Origin: Sinohyriopsis cumingii
Lineage: Eukaryota > Mollusca > Bivalvia > Unionida > Unionidae
Assembly (NCBI GenBank): GCA_028554795.2
Contig: JAPYKE020000037.1
Coordinates: forward strand, 4,700,001-4,764,000
Length of the DNA: 64,000 nt
Direction of reading: 5' to 3'
The notes beneath the pieces were generated by a model, which worked only from the letters and a program-made list of their open reading frames with translations, was not told where the DNA came from and did not search any database. This document shows, piece by piece, positions 63,490 to 64,000 of this stretch (within the stretch, counting starts at the first letter, position 1; each line of letters opens with the position of its first letter). A program made the position numbers and the translations under genes.

Positions 63490-63725
63490 CTCACATCCTA
63501 ATATTAACATATTTACATTGAAAATAGTCCATTGGATCGATGTATTTAGATGTAACTGAAAATCATCCAGTCGATCAATATATCAAACAAGTCCATTGGA
63601 TCAAAATAATAATGCAAGAATGAAAATATTCCATTGGATCAGTATATTCAGGTAAGAATGAACATAGTCCGTCGGATCAATATATCCATTGAGAGATCAA
63701 TATATCCATTCAGAGAGAGAGAGAG
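63490..63725 (+). repeat. Degenerate ~50-bp repeat with tccattggatc
   Basis: The words agtccattggatcgatgtat (63527), agtccattggatca (63591), attccattggatcagtatat (63630) and agtccgtcggatcaatatat (63666) recur with linkers. A last piece ggatcaatatatccattgat is at 63900, beyond the next SINE. A GA run (63712-63736) ends it. Confidence 0.75.
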
Positions 63726-63736
63726 AGAGAGAGAGT

Positions 63737-63898
63737 ATTTAAACGTAGCTTTAACAACTGATACATCATGCCACAGAAATTAGAATCATGGCACACCCAG
63801 TCACATTATGCTTATACCAGGCTGATCAGTCCTAACAATCAAATTTTTAATGCTGAACGCCAAGCGAGGCAGCAAATATTTCCATTTTCATAATTCTT
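63737..63898 (-). repeat. SINE-A fragment
   Basis: Minus strand: body from a cgcttggcgttcagcatta block to a shortened 3' end tgttaaagctacgttta. The tRNA head is absent, and a segment near the tail is deleted. Confidence 0.85.
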
Positions 63899-63931
63899 CG
63901 GATCAATATATCCATTGATCGTTGCCGCCGT

Positions 63932-64000
63932 ATGTATGTATGTATGTACGTACGTACGCACGCACGCACATACGTATGTATGTATGTATGTATGTATGTA
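63932..64000. repeat. (TATG)n/(CGTA)n microsatellite at the window edge
   Basis: Tetranucleotide tract that probably continues beyond the window. Confidence 0.95.

Overview
This is eukaryotic, non-coding, repeat-dominated DNA. It is AT-rich and packed with microsatellites (TA, CA, GA, TATG, TAGA, ATT), minisatellites, tRNA-derived SINEs, decayed LINEs, a hAT-type MITE and one decayed Ty3/gypsy-class LTR element. I find no host protein gene: no long open frame survives, and every recognisable coding stretch belongs to a mobile element. Two SINE families with CGTTAAA-type 3' ends, plus this mix of repeats, suggest a lophotrochozoan, most likely a mollusc. That is inference; no species marker is present.

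Layout. 0-3 kb: AT-rich DNA with a degenerate direct repeat. 3.1-17.7 kb: first copy of a large, old segmental duplication, carrying a 57-bp minisatellite, SINEs, an L1/Tx1-like LINE remnant and a large 49-bp minisatellite (13.8-16.4 kb) that a SINE and a MITE entered. 18.1-19.7 kb: a pentanucleotide array and a 40-bp minisatellite of about 35 units. 20-30 kb: sparse SINEs, one dispersed-repeat copy (R1) and complex tetranucleotide tracts. 30.8-32.5 kb: an 84-bp near-perfect palindrome followed by a reverse-strand LINE. 35-35.7 kb: a 42-bp minisatellite with two SINEs in it. 38.4-54.85 kb: second copy of the segmental duplication, collinear with the first and carrying its own insertions (R1, R1b, SINEs, and the LTR fossil at 48.4-53.0 kb). 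56.0-57.8 kb: an inverted R1/R1b pair. 58.9-62.0 kb: one LINE interrupted by another, with a hAT MITE in its 5' part. The remainder is SINE fragments and microsatellites.

The value here is historical. Paralogous segments, and two copies of the R1b repeat, supply 'empty sites' that date several SINE insertions after the duplications. They also suggest that the 49-bp array grew from a single unit. The LTR fossil shows integrase upstream of reverse transcriptase, the unusual order known from the Gmr1 group of Ty3/gypsy elements. All homology statements come from reading the sequence by eye, so boundaries are approximate unless a target-site duplication fixes them.
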